DNA of 64,000 nucleotides from Glandiceps talaboti (lineage: Eukaryota; Hemichordata; Enteropneusta; Spengelidae): positions 20,482,003 through 20,546,002 of the forward strand of contig NC_135551.1 of assembly GCF_964340395.1 (NCBI RefSeq), written 5' to 3'. Position 1 is the first letter of the stretch, and each line of letters opens with the position of its first letter. The notes under the pieces were generated by a model. That model was given only the letters and a program-made list of their open reading frames with translations, was not told the origin of the DNA and ran no database searches. Positions 1 to 12,058 of this stretch are shown piece by piece. Position numbers and translations under genes: made by a program.

Positions 1-2384
1 TTGATAACTTACCTTGAATGCTAAGGCCAAGGTTAAAGTTCGGTGTCATAAAAAGCTTTCATCTGATAATATGGGGGTTTATGTGTGAAAGAAGTAAATG
101 TACTACGGGTTTTGGGTTATGTTGCAGATAGTGTTTCTTATTAAATAGAAACATGGCCGGTTATGGATCTTAGTAAGGTAAGGACTGGTTCACATGAAGC
201 GACCATTTCAGGAGATGGTACTAGGGGCTAACGCTCAAGTCAACCATTACCAAGGTACAAACACAGGCAATAAATACCAACATGGCACCAAGCCATTGGA
301 AAACAACAGTCACGTGATACCGTCACTTAGGAGGAAGAGATTGAAGTAAACAGAGCCCAAGTCCACAACAATAATATGATTTTCAAATTCAAATGATCAC
401 AAACGTGGGTAGACTGTTTTCATATTAAGGAGTTTGAACTATTAAGTCTCCCTTTGTTGTACCCAATGTGAGAATTCAATATCCTTATTAGTCATTACAA
501 GTGCGACTATTTTCTAAGTATCTTACAAGGTGTTCAAGGAACTCAGTTGAATGAATACATTCAAAAATCACTACATATAAAGCAATTGGAACAAATTTCC
601 TTTGAAGATCTGAACAGGAATTAATACAGAAGAGTAAGTGGTCCATCAAACCTCCAAAGGCGTCCGAAGTGTAAGGAAAGAACGTACTTTAGAACAGAAT
701 ATATACGTTTAGCCATTAATCCCACTAAATAGGAGTAATCTTAACACAACCATGTTTGATTTGTTGTGTTCGTGTTTATTCTCTATATCGACTGAGACTT
801 CTAGTTCAAATTGGCAATAACGCGCTGAGATACTCGGAGTAATCGATTAAACAGTGTGGTGTCCTTGACAAGATCATTACCTACAGTGAAGAATCATCTC
901 CATCGGCGTCCATCTGTGCCAAGGACAACCTCTCTAAATGAGAGTCTCATTGATCGAAACGAGTTGTTTCACTGTATCGGGACACATTTATGCTGTTTTA
1001 GAATTCCCGTTGATATAAGGGGGTATTAGACAACTCCATGTGGAATATACTTACATACCCTGCCATTTTTAGATTTGCAGCTATCACATACGCTAGTCTG
1101 TGAAACTATTAGTGCGAATATTGAAAGCCAAAATTCTTCAAGTCTTTCACGTATTAGCATATTCAAATGTAAAAAAGAACAATTTGTAGTAAATGGAGCC
1201 ATATTATGAAGAGATTTGTAATTGGGATGACCATATTTTGTTATGTTTCTCATTACATGTTCATGGCAATTATGGGTCGGTCAGGCGATTTGCAAAAAAG
1301 TAAAAACAATGAATAATCATCTTCTTTAAGCTTCTCTGCCTCTCCATTTCCTCCTCTCTATCATCTTTTTATTGGATTCCTGGTAACAAGCCCTCTCCCA
1401 GCTTTTCAGCCCCCCTTCTTGAATAACTTCCGTCATGGAAAAATGCTCTGTTCATGGGCAAGTGTCGTCGCCGCCATGACTGTAGATGACGTCAACATTT
1501 TAGACACTTGCTTATTCTTGCCAGAGAGGTCGCTCTTCCGCAAAGTATTAAGGGCAGGCGAAAATATAAATATTTGTTTATTTTGATATCTGAGCTTAAA
1601 ATGTTGGGTCGGTTGGGTAATGAGAAAGAGAAAAAATGTGATAGCATAAACTTTACCATAATTTAGACTTGTCCTATCCTAATGGGAAATTTTGGCGCGA
1701 TGAGTCATCATGAATAGACAATTAAGTCAAGCAAATGTATGCTAATTATATTCATTATTTATACATTCAATTACTAAATAACTCCAAATTCATTGCGATT
1801 CATCAATTGAGAGACTTCGATATTATTTGGAATATTGTTATTAATTATTATCAAAAGGATTACCAATATCGTGAATTGATGTGGAAGTATAAAATCATCA
1901 GTAGACAATCAAAGAAAGAATGAACTCATAGAGACTGTATACTAAATTTGTGCGCATTTCATTTACTTTGCCATGTAACTTCAAGTGAAGTCAGATTACG
2001 ACTACACGTTCGATTTAGTTCCGAGATTAGAGGAAGATCTCAGTATCAACATATGGATGACTCTGAATGACTGGATGTGAGCGACCACAGATTTGCTGTT
2101 GTGAAATGAAACTTTTTTTTATGTCGTTCAGGGGCATTTATTCATTAAAAGTACTGATTGGGGTTATTCGGTTGTACGAAATCAAGATACGTACTTTGCC
2201 ATGGCAGTATAAACTATGCACATTTTGAAAATTGATTCTGGAAGTGTGTCATTAAAACCGTCTCCTATATTGTAATAGGATGCAGCATCACGCTTTTCAA
2301 CGTCACCTCTGTGTCACAGGAGTATTTTCTGCATCGTCAGTTTCATCACTTGAAGGATGCCAGCATAAATGATTTTTCTACCTC
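1..2384. other. anonymous non-coding sequence
   Basis: AT-rich sequence with only short ORFs that have no recognisable domain, no codon-like composition and no matching splice signals. A palindromic TGACGTCA (CRE-like) octamer sits at 1487-1494, but with no gene start nearby it cannot be called a regulatory site. Confidence 0.5.
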
Positions 2385-2483
2385 ACACCACACCACACCA
2401 CACCACACTACACTACACTCCCCAAATCACACCATATCATACTAGGCTACGTAACAATACACTGCACTACACTACACTACACT
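2385..2483. repeat. CACTA/CCACA-type short tandem repeats
   Basis: Two blocks of pentanucleotide-like repeats: CCACA units near 2385-2425 and CACTA units near 2460-2483, separated by about 40 bp of related, degenerate sequence. This is a simple-sequence locus. Confidence 0.8.
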
Positions 2484-3341
2484 ATTGATGCAATACAAAT
2501 GCACTTTCACAAATCATGCCAGAATATATAGAGCAAAAAGTCTATCATTCGACGATAAATGTACAAATATTACAAACTCTCACTTCAGGTGTCGCAGAAA
2601 TAGATATCTTTTATATCACTATGACCAGCACTAAGTTGTCACTTATTTTTACAATGACAAAGATACGAACTTCTAAAAAGGCGTTTAGATTTGGTATGTC
2701 ACAAATTGTATCTCCATGGCAATAATGTGCTGTCAGCAAATTTGTTCTGTCTCGGTAGATTGTGAGTGGCTACCTGTTGTACTTAAGTTTATCTTCATCC
2801 CGCTTAAAATCAGAGGTAATTTCGTAATTGTCGGTAGAACTGATTTAACGAGCAATTACGTAGCTATAATACATACTACAGCAACAATCATAGCTCCAAA
2901 TTTAGAACACAAATTACCCAAAACTTGCAACTAGACTATGGAATTGAACGATTATCGTCTAAGTGAGTTCCAAAATTACTCGTTTTTCTTCAGTTTTGCT
3001 AGTACCGATAATGCACATGAAACTGCGTAATGCTCTTTAACTGTAAGCTAATACGGAACCCTAAGTTAGCATTTCTTTTCTCTAAATCGTGTGAATTGGA
3101 AATTGCTTCGACTGGAAGTAATTTCGATACTAAGAAAATTCAGAAAAAGTGTCAATCTTTACAATCTTCACCGATAATCCATATGTAGTAATATATGACA
3201 TCAGTAGCTCATATCAGATACGACCTCCTTTACGATATTGTCAACATTGAAACCTAGTGCATATTTTAGAAGAACTAGACTTTTCCATTAAATTCCTTGT
3301 TTTGGAAAACAGGCGAATGCAATGGATTTCAAACTACCGTT

Positions 3342-3403
3342 CAGCCAGCCAGCCTGCCAGCCAGCCAGCCAGCCTGCTAACCAACCAACCAACCAACCAA
3401 CCA
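3342..3403. repeat. compound tetranucleotide microsatellite (CAGC)n(CAAC)n
   Basis: CAGC units interrupted by CTGC pass directly into CAAC units and end in CATC. The plus-strand SQPASQPAS-like and NQPTNQPT-like peptide over it is a by-product of the repeat. Confidence 0.9.
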
Positions 3404-6400
3404 TCCAATCAGAGTGTGACGTGTAGTTTATTAGATTAATCCCAATGAAAGCAGTATTTACTAGATAAATTGTTTTGAAAATATTTTATAAGCCCTCATC
3501 GCTCCTTGTATATATATATTCAAAAAGCGTAAATATTTGTATTAAGACTTTGCACTTCATTCTATCATTCCAAATATGTATAGCTGTATTTAATCAGGTT
3601 AGAGCATACGTAATAAACCGAAACTTGACCAAAAGGAAAACAGTTACGTGTAAGGGGATAGCGTGGCAGTATATTATATACATACTACATGGTATGAATA
3701 AAATTTGCTTATCAGCATCTTCGATTAATTCTACCTGTGGCATTCTGTCGAGGTAGGAGCCAGGTATGTGGTGGCAAATATTGGAATTGGACAGTTTGTA
3801 TCTTTTGTTGATTGTGTAGAATTTCTTACGACCAAATATGAAGTACATCGTGTGTATCAAGAGACGGCAACCCCCCCCCCCTCAAGTTAGAGTTCGCGCA
3901 TGGAGACGAGCGGTTTTATCCCAAGCATTTCTGCTACCAATAGCTATCATAGAATGCTTATCAATCTTTGCACCTATGGCAAAGACTTGAGAAGCACAGT
4001 TATTATATACTTAACTGTTTCATTTATTTAATGCGTTGCGATGCACTATACAAATAAAACTAGTAATAGCATCTGACATTTGTAATACATGTAAAATTAT
4101 AATAAATAATAGCATGTACACTGCACGTGCATGTGCACAGTTATGGAAATTGGGTTTAGCCATAAAAGAAACTCTCCATACTTTGGTACATTATGCAATT
4201 GTTTGGTAGTATGGGAGTGCTCAAGTATAAATAGACAATAGGGTTAAGTCATAGAATATAAGCAGCCTATCATTCTCACATGCGCAAGCTGAATAAAAAT
4301 GCTGTTCCTGAACTTGTATGAGTGTAATCTATAATAATTATACAAACCCAGAGTTACTCTTTTATTGTCATTTTTGAATAATATTTTTAAATTGTTGTGT
4401 ATACTGCGCATCTCTACATGGCACAGTCTGTCGAGATATTGTTGAATTGTTCTCATATTCGAAGCCAAAACATGCTATCTTCTGAATTTGTGGTGCTTCT
4501 ACTGCATTCATTTCCCCCTTTCCCCCACGATACACTGATTTCACTGAGCTCAAGATAGAAGCAACGGAGCTATCTCGAAGAACACGTCAACAGTAGCCTT
4601 CCATTCCTGATGCTTCAATATGACTTTGGGTTCGCGTTCGAATTCGTATTGTTTTATTTTTATACAGGCTTTTGTCGTCTACACGCTGTTTTCCAGTGTG
4701 TATACTAAAGCGAAAACGTAAACAACTCTAAAAGTAAACGTGCTTCGCTTACAACGTTTACCTTGGAAGAAATAGTATCGTGTTACAGTAAAGTATCTTT
4801 ACATGACTTTGTATGTTTATGATGTCTAAACCATGAACACGTTTTACTTCCTTATTTTCAAAGAAACAGACAGTTAAATAAAAGCGTGTTCGACAAGAAC
4901 AAGCGACACACATCATTATTGAACCTCCTTGAAGTCTCTGGTTGCAAACATGATCTATGGTTCCCATAATGATCATTCAGCAATTCACAAGACGTGTCGG
5001 AATACACAAATTTGAAAACATAACTATCATCAGATAGGATACCAGGCGAACGTTTCAACTTACTTGCATAGCTCCGATTTCCTTGCAGTGTCATGTATCC
5101 AGCGTATGTAATTTTCAAGGTAAAGGTCGTATTCGTAAAACTTACAGAAACCGTCCATATACTTGATTGATTATTCATGGCAGCTGCATTGATAGACCCT
5201 TAAGGGATTTTATAGGGTATTGTCACTTCCGTATGTTGATTTTTATTAGTGATTTTGGAAATCACAAGTTACGATCGTTATACTATCTACTGATTCAAAA
5301 ACACATTACACATATTATTGTTAGGTATCCATTAGTGCTACATCGACCCGGCGAATACGGAACGATGGTATAATAACAGTTCCAGGATTAAGATGGATTT
5401 TAATAGCACGTTGTTCTTATGTCAACACTTTAATAGTAAACTCACGCCCGTACATTGCAAGGACCTTAATGTTGTTGATCGCTCTAACAGGGAATTATAT
5501 ATTTACGCTCTAACACAGCGAAGTATGATTTATTAAATCTCATCGGCAAACATTTACAAAATTAATAATACTAAAGGTCAATCATAACGTAAGGAGTTAC
5601 AGTGAAAGTTTCCTCTGATATATTAAGCATATGACCCCAACTTTCTGATATCATGTCCATTAAGAATACATGCCCATTAAGAATACATAGAAAAATGATA
5701 TACATTTCACGAGAAATTGGATACTACCCAAGATATGAGTTTCATTATTATCTACCATCTCGTAATGGAAGAGCAGGAAAAGACGGATTTTTGCGCTATG
5801 CAAATTGGCCCGGGGATACTTTATAGTTTACCGAACGTTCACTACTAAACCATTTGGAATAATCAATTGAAGTATTTGATTTCATCGTTGATTATTCAAG
5901 ATGTCACTAAATTGTCACGCAAATAAACAGATGTAAACCGAATGCCTCCCCTAAGTCTTGTCGGTGTAACCTGATTTTACGTGATATAAAATTATATGAA
6001 TATTGAAATTTGAGTTTTCTGGGGATTCAGTGTTGAATGTTTAGTAAAATTGCTAATTTCATTTTCAAATGAAATATAGAGCGGTTTTTCTTATGGGAAC
6101 ATTGTCAACATTTTCACTTGCATCATTAATTGTTTTTAGTTCTGGGAATGCAAGATTTACATTTGATATCAATTTGTTAATATATTAACGATGTCAAAGG
6201 TCACATGTCCTAAAAAGTTTGTTGATGTAGCAGTTCATTTTAATAAGTCTCTTATTATCTTAAGGAGAATTACTACAATATATCAAAGTTTTGAATGTCA
6301 TGTCAATTTCAAAAAGAAAACAATGCTAAAATAATCTTCAATATTTATACTTTGGAATAATGGGTTTGAAAATGGGGTTACCGTACTTGTTTCTATGGTA

Positions 6401-6835
6401 ATAATTCATGCAAAGAGGTCATCAAAATTCACACACTTGTGCTTACTCAAGTGAATATTGTAAGTATGAATTTGATTAAGTTTGATGTTTTTTCCAATGA
6501 AGTCGACTAAGAATATATAATATCAGTAATCAGGTGTGAAGATTGTCATGGCAACATAAATTACCATCCAGACTTCACTTGAAAGCACAAACCGGCTAAT
6601 CTGCCTGATATAGTTGCAGTGCCCTTTTACATCAAATGATAGTTTGAATGTGGAATAAATTCACTCAAACCCCTCATTAATATGCATAGAATGTTTTTCT
6701 AAATAATCGAGCATATTTCTTTACTTGTCATTCGTCATTAGTTATATATACTTTGAAGTGCGCATTGACAATTAATATGCATAAGTTTTGTACCAAAATC
6801 TAAACAGTTCTTACTGTAACATATTTGTGTGTCAA
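3404..6835. other. anonymous non-coding sequence
   Basis: No recognised gene. A 106-residue minus-strand ORF (4858-5178) has no motif I can name and lacks good splice borders. A C10 homopolymer lies at about 3871-3880. Confidence 0.45.
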
Positions 6836-6906
6836 TTTTCATCAGACTAAGGCTTGCGGTTTGAGATATGGTGTCCACAGACAGACAAACGCACACATAC
6901 ACAGAC
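6836..6906 (-). repeat. CTGT-anchored dispersed repeat, copy 1
   Basis: Read on the minus strand, a short CTGT run is followed by GACACCATATCTCAAA and then a CTGATGAAA stretch with TTGACACA. The same order of blocks appears on the plus strand at 23163-23252 and, more diverged, on the minus strand at 33800-33935. The shared order argues for a common mobile ancestor rather than independent microsatellites. Confidence 0.5.
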
Positions 6907-7790
6907 AATAGTTTTTTTAAACATAACCTTCCCTTACGGGAGATAAAAAGATCGTCATAAATATTGCGCAGCTCAGAGGGAACACTAAGCTGCAACATGC
7001 AGTTTCTTTGCTCATTAGGATAAACCAAGACATTCAAAACTAGAACAGGAAACGAAGCACTTTAACTTCAAACTGTTATCACCTTACTGCTAGTACTACG
7101 GGATGATCGCACAATGTCGCACAAGCTCATCAAGGACAAAACCACCAACACTCTATCTCCCTCTAAACGAACGTTTACAAGTGCGACATCAAAAGTGTAT
7201 TATATATAATGTAAACTATGATAAAAACTGTAGCGGTCACACCACTACGATCGATGTAATGTAAAAACATGATTGTAAACACAGTAATTTTTTTCAACAT
7301 CTCAGTAGTACATACAAAGCTGTTATCATCGTAGAAGTAAAACCTTTCCGTCGAAATTTGGTTAGAAGTGCGAAAATGAAGTTCAGCAATCGTATTGACA
7401 CCAGACTCTTTCCCCCCTAAACGAATGAAGTTTACTTATTTAGCTTGTGTGACATTATGCGATCGTCCCTAAGTCTGTGTTGTGTGTGAACACAACCTAC
7501 ATGCACCCTTCTTTAATTACACTGACAAGAAAATTTTACATATCAAATTGTAGCTTCATAGCCGCTATTGATCATCGTGGTATGTATGTAAGTATAGTGT
7601 AATCTCACTTTCAATTTAGACTGACATTTATTACTCTTCATTCAATGTGAGAGTAGCAATTTTGGAACGAATTCTTTTGGAATGTTTATACAGGGTGAGC
7701 ATTATATTGACACGTTTTGTGTTGTATGTTAAAAGAATCCTAAAGCAATCGCCGAGACACGCATTTCTGCTTGTTAGATCAAGTACTTAC
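6907..7790. other. anonymous non-coding sequence
   Basis: No domain, splice-bounded ORF or repeat recognised between the CTGT-anchored repeat and the orphan exon. Confidence 0.4.
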
Positions 7791-8058
7791 TTCCCCCGGA
7801 CTTGCTCATCCAAAACATTTCACATCTACACGATATCAATATCTGTTCTAGTAAGGCAGTATTCATTATAGCATTCTTGTCCATCATGCTGCGGAATGTT
7901 TCATCTGAAAGTGAATGCAGTATTCTGAATATCTCTTTTATGTATTGCTTACCGGTGCGCATACGTAAAGGATACCGTTCGCAGACCAATATTGGCCTAC
8001 CGAGACAATCCGCGTAGCGTTTCTCATACACCATTTCCGATAGACTAATCATTGACCC
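7791..8058 (-). CDS. orphan predicted exon, unknown protein
   Basis: An open segment of 89 codons plus one base lies between a GTATACAG acceptor (AG at 8060-8059) and a strong GTAAGT donor (7790-7785). It reads from GSMISLSEMVYEKRYADCL through RTGKQYIKEIFRILHSLSDE to EMFWMSKSGG, with mixed, protein-like composition and no low complexity. Entry would be phase 0 and exit phase 1. I do not recognise the family. No partner exon was found on either side. A degraded relative of the acceptor and the first half of the exon lies at 29247-29425, so the segment has been duplicated, either as part of a gene family or of a repeat. It could be a pseudogene exon; the open frame and both splice sites are what favour coding. 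Confidence 0.4.
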
Positions 8059-8185
8059 CTGTATACACCGCAAAATGTCTATCTTTCAATAAGATCGAGA
8101 GTCGGCACGTAGACAAACATTGGCTGTCTCACAACGGAATAATGTTGTTTAAATCTAATAACCTCTGTGTTGACCGACAGGGGTA
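7998..8185 (-). repeat. duplicated segment, copy 1 (exon start plus upstream intron)
   Basis: Shares ordered blocks with 29247-29425: on the plus strand AGACAATCCGC, then AGACTAATCATT, CTGTATACAC, TAGACAAA-CATTGG and CTGTGTTGACCGAC. The similarity runs across the predicted acceptor of the orphan exon into the sequence upstream, so the duplication copied genomic DNA and not a spliced RNA. Confidence 0.6.
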
Positions 8186-8935
8186 ACTAACTTAGTTATC
8201 GGCGATCCAATAACAAAGAAAAATGTTACTCTGTAACACATATCTGTAGCCTGACCTCGTTTAGGAAGATTGTTGACCCCCATACTCGTATTCCTTTTCG
8301 TGTTTTCTGGAATTCTCACCCCACCACTTTCTTTTTAATTTCTTCTGCTACGACCACAGCAAATCGACGTTTCTCTACTGTCTTCATGTTTATAGTTACT
8401 CGGTAGTAGTTGCATCGCTGGGGTATAAGTCAACGTATGGTTATATATTTGGTACAGTGTAGCGAAAGATTAAAATTTGGTTCTTGCTACCCGTCTATTC
8501 TTTCCCACACCGGTTTCGCGGCATTTCTTTTCTTACCGTACCGCTGACTAGTATCAATATGACATATATTTCGCTGAAAGTTTGGTGTGAGTTTTATTTA
8601 CTAACTTGTGATTGGCTGATGCTTTCATTTGGACATGTCATTCACACAAGTTAATTACATTGGGTACAAATACTAGTAGTATAGTGGTATTTGCACAGTT
8701 GACAAGTGTATACTGCCCAACAGTACAGACAGTTTCACATTATGGTACTCGCGGCATTTATCGAGAATGTTTTTTAGTGTCTGACCCGAGAGCGATTTTG
8801 CTCAATCATTTCAAACGTCATTTTTTCGAATACATGTGCACGTTATTCGAAGTTCAGTGAATGTGTAGATGAGGGGAAAAGCTGATTCTGGGTATATAAC
8901 GAGCACCTCCCTAAGTCGCAACTCCCAATAAGTCG

Positions 8936-8988
8936 CGATAAGTAGCGGGTGTGTTGATGGACCCCGGCCATGACCCGCAACTTATCGA
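8936..8988. repeat. imperfect palindrome / hairpin
   Basis: CGATAAGTAGCGGGT is followed about 23 bases later by ACCCGCAACTTATCG, its reverse complement with one mismatch in 15. Outside these arms a short GGACCC/GGGTCC pair is offset. No flanking gene explains it; it may be the end of a small inverted-repeat element. Confidence 0.6.
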
Positions 8989-9319
8989 GGGTCCACAGTA
9001 TAGTATGCATTATTTTGTTATATTCTTTTGTTACTCGTACTTACTGCCAGCTTTTTATCGCTCTGTACGCATAGCCCTACACAGCGTATAGAAACACTGT
9101 GTTGCAACAGGTGCAAAAAAGGTTGAATACAAGTCCTGGTTGGTTGTCGACCATCATCATGAGAGGGTTGTCCTTTTCCGGCGCAGTTCCTCCGCTCTGA
9201 AGCGAACCCTTTCTACCCTTATAATCAGTGGTGGAATTCCTAATAGAAACTGAACGAGATCGGACCTTTCGGACCAGTGTGTGAACTTAAGGGAAAAATG
9301 ACTACTGGTCATAAGGACC

Positions 9320-9767
9320 GACATGTAGCAAATGCACCGAGAATTAGGGGGAGAAGTCTTCCATCTCTCCAATAAACTGCCTTGGTGTTTCTTCCACACC
9401 GATGAAACTGTTTGGTGCAGGTATCTACTTTGGTGATGGAAGAAGGTGCGTGTGTAGAAATAGCAATGTACTTAAGATGTGAAAGGGTCTTGAGAACTTT
9501 GGTGGGGGGTTGGCACCAGAGAAAATAATGGCTGCTGACAGGAGAATATTTCCAGCTGGCGTGTTCTGCATGAATGGTTGGCTGCACCGTTCTCGACTGA
9601 ATTTGCAGCTTTCACATTCTTGCTTGACAATGATACATGACCCTTGCCTTTGGGATATTTTCCCCACTGTCTCCCCTCTACACATAACGCAAACATTGAA
9701 TAACTGCAGTAGGTTGGGCTCAAACACCAAGTATTTTCTCTGTTGATATGGTTTCCCAGTAGTTTCA
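9320..9767 (-). pseudogene. THAP-transposase core exon (Kolobok-like), frameshifted
   Basis: Core exon of a transposon-derived protein. After a TTTTTTGTTTCAG acceptor it reads SETTGKPYQQRKYLVFEPN, a two-cysteine cluster VCVMC, a second cluster CESCKFSRERC, then TPAGNILLSAAIIFSGA. This order (YLVFE, Cys pairs, AGNILLSAAI-FSGA) is familiar from THAP-associated transposase-like proteins, which I associate with the Kolobok group; that class name is recalled and unconfirmed. The frame is broken in a C6 run (SGANPP then TKVLKTLSHLKYIAI), again before FFHHQSRYLHQTVSSVW, and again before LILG, after which similarity stops. The acceptor phase fits the donor of the next exon upstream, so the original splice pattern survives. 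The catalytic region beyond LILG is missing. Confidence 0.7.
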
Positions 9768-9904
9768 CTGAAACAAAAAAGAAAATGCATAAACGAAACA
9801 AAAAACGAAATGTGCATTTATTTTTAGGTTCCTCTACTTCATTACTACACGATGCTTTCATTTTATGAATTGATGGTCAGATTAGTGAAACGTGTGCAAC
9901 TTAC

Positions 9905-10115
9905 GATTCTGTGCTGATATCCAGACAAATGTCATCATCAGTTTCACTTGGCACATACATTGAAACGTCATCTTCATCAACGTCATCGCCATCACTTTCA
10001 CTATCTGAAAATGCCACTTCATCTACTTCTGGGGTGGAGGAGCGAATGTTATGAGTCTCTTCTTGGAGATTACACTGTGTTGACATTGATGTCATAAGTG
10101 TATACGTTTGACAGC
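9905..10115 (-). pseudogene. THAP-transposase acidic linker exon
   Basis: Follows a CATAG acceptor and ends at a GTAAGT donor (9904-9899). It codes for a CQT/STQC-containing stretch and then a strongly acidic segment, SDSESDGDDVDEDDVSMYVP. Entry is phase 1 and exit phase 2, matching its neighbours exactly. Acidic linkers with repeated STQ/CQT motifs are common between the THAP domain and the core of this protein type. The 132-bp intron below it joins directly to the core exon. No internal stop in this exon. Confidence 0.6.
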
Positions 10116-10325
10116 CTATGAAACAGGTAAATAATGCAAGAGAGATGAAGTTCTCGAAAAGTTTACAATGTCGGAGTCACACCTCTTCACATGTAATGTC
10201 ACAGTAGTGTGAACATTGTCAACTTTGTCTTTATTGAGTGTAATCCATTGTCTGAAATGAATTACTGAATTACGTCGTACATCTGCCATAATACCTGCTG
10301 AACCTATGAAAGTCCAGTCATACAA
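10116..10325 (-). other. open frame of uncertain status inside the THAP pseudogene intron
   Basis: A 69-codon minus-strand frame (starting LYDWTFIGSAGIMADVRRN) with fairly protein-like composition fills most of the intron between the CQT exon and the acidic exon. It stops at the TAG of the acidic exon's acceptor. It has no ATG at its start and no acceptor in frame, and I do not recognise it. Chance is the simplest reading. Confidence 0.2.
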
Positions 10326-10493
10326 ACGGAACCATGCGTATTAGCTATCTGTATTGTTGAAGAGAATTGTATGACAACACCATATCACTGACACGAGCGA
10401 CCGATATGTTAATACAAGTAGAAATGAGCGAAGTTGTTTCTTTGTTCAATATAATTCTTAAAGATGTCACAATCTATTTCAACAAAAACTTAC

Positions 10494-10584
10494 CTTTATT
10501 GCTTGTTTGAATACTCTGGGTCTATACTTTAGTGGTTTTCGTTTATTGCCCATCAGTTTGGCACCCCACTGACTTTGTTTTCAT
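10494..10584 (-). pseudogene. THAP-transposase CQT exon with two stops
   Basis: A 91-bp segment between a CTTATAG acceptor and a GTAAGT donor (10493-10488). In the frame required by both neighbours (phase 0 in, phase 1 out) it reads MKTKSVGCQTDGQ, stop, TKTTKV, stop, TQSIQTSNK. The TAA and TAG both occur where a glutamine codon would be one substitution away (CAA, CAG). The CQTD and TQSIQT motifs continue into the CQT/STQC motifs of the next exon, supporting this frame despite the stops. The exon shows that the gene model is dead. Confidence 0.55.
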
Positions 10585-11829
10585 CTATAAGAATTCAACA
10601 AACCCATGTAAATCATAAAAGCAGCACATTATATAGAAAGGTTTATTTTTTCGTACAATTTTAAATAGATGTAGCATTATATAATTTATTTACCACTGCC
10701 TTAACAACAATTGGCAAACTTTCGGTTGCTGAAGTTGAATTTCTGCTGTTTCCTTGGCGCACGTTCTTTACATTGCTTGCATTACTTGAAACCACACACT
10801 CTAAATTTGTTCGACAGTCCTGTTGATTTCACAGCTGAGGGCACGATTTATTCAGTAAATACAGTTAGTTGTGTTGCGCCCAAATTCGAATTGTATTCAA
10901 GATAAGCACTGGCAATAACCTGTTGATAAAAAATTATTACGTCAGTCAACATGAGTATTGACAGTGACTCATGTATAACATAATGCAAAAGACTCTGCAA
11001 GACGCACAATACCATGATCCACGATCATTTGCAGTTTTAATCGACGTGATTTCTTATCTACGAATTGGGAGGGGAATAATTATTTCAACTTCTTGATATG
11101 CAAGCGGAAAATCACCAGACAGACTACAAGTATCTAGTCGCGAAGCGTGTCTAGACACCGGTACCACGATAATTGGTTGCCTCTCATTCTTTGTCTAACA
11201 TCGTATTCTGTGTCAGGGGAACGTAAACCTGGGCCGACAGAGACCGCATTTCCTTCTACTATGCTTTGAAATCATTGGTAACCATCAAGAAAGTTTCATT
11301 GGATACTCAATATACCAACCCAATAAAAAAATTACATTGGAATGTCCACTTTTAAAATTTCGTTCATGTGTTTCGTGTGACCAGTGTGAACATTATTAAT
11401 AACAGGAAGGTGGTTAAGTAATACATATCGCTTTTGAATAAGAACATTTCACTACGTCTGTTTCCTACATATGGTGTTAACAATTTGAGTTGTTAACGTG
11501 AGAAACGGGAAGTTGACAAAACAATAGGGGACGTTATGACAATCACTACACATGTTCGTCTGTTGTTCGTTGCTCAGACCACTGCAAGAGATCTTATGTC
11601 GTAGCCAGCATATATGTAGTTCGAAGATTTTCTTTATTATGTATCAAACTTTACACAGGTAATTACAAAAATTGCCATTATATCCTATCGATGTATTCAG
11701 GTAATCACGATAACGAATTCATTGGATAACATTAAACCCCACTGCTATTTATTTTGATTACCTAACCCTCCTCTGTATTTGTTCTTCAGTAATTAACTCG
11801 TCTATCGACAAAATGCATAATGAACTCAC
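10585..11829. other. intron of the THAP pseudogene
   Basis: About 1.25 kb between the THAP exon donor and the CQT exon acceptor. No domain or structured repeat recognised. Confidence 0.4.
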
Positions 11830-12058
11830 CTCGCGATGCTTCTTTCTCCGAATGTAACGTCGTCCTCCAGTTTCTCCTGATATATTGCGAACTGTTGGCA
11901 CTGCGTTGGATTTCAGTTGCTTTTTCTTTGAAAAGCCAAGCTTTTCTTTCATATTATCTTTAAAGGCACTTGTAGTGAAATGGAGACTACAAATTGCGCT
12001 CCATGGCGTCACTGCCCAGTTCTTCCGCATAGTTTCCACTGCCTTCACCCATTGCCTA
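11830..12058 (-). pseudogene. THAP zinc-finger C-terminal half exon
   Basis: After a polypyrimidine tract and AG acceptor the exon reads RQWVKAVETMRKNWAVTPW, then SAICSLHF and later SNAVPTV. These are diagnostic of the C-terminal half of a THAP domain (C2CH zinc-binding DNA-binding module): the second Cys-x2-His pair (CSLH), the conserved Trp and Pro of WAVTPW, and the closing AVPT. A basic tail RRYIRRKKHRE runs into a GTGAGT donor (11829-11824) in phase 0. The first Cys pair should lie in an upstream exon, which I could not find between here and the LINE relic at 12.7 kb. With the three exons downstream it forms a four-exon THAP/DDE-like gene remnant. Confidence 0.75.

Noticed and set aside
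1026-1253. 75-residue minus ORF near a possible donor
   Set aside because: No acceptor at the other end, no ATG in good context and no recognisable family.
8612-8860. Plus ORF containing VSDPRAILLNHFKRH, resembling the VRDPRA motif of sulfotransferases
   Set aside because: Only a six-residue resemblance; no PAPS-binding loop or other sulfotransferase block nearby.
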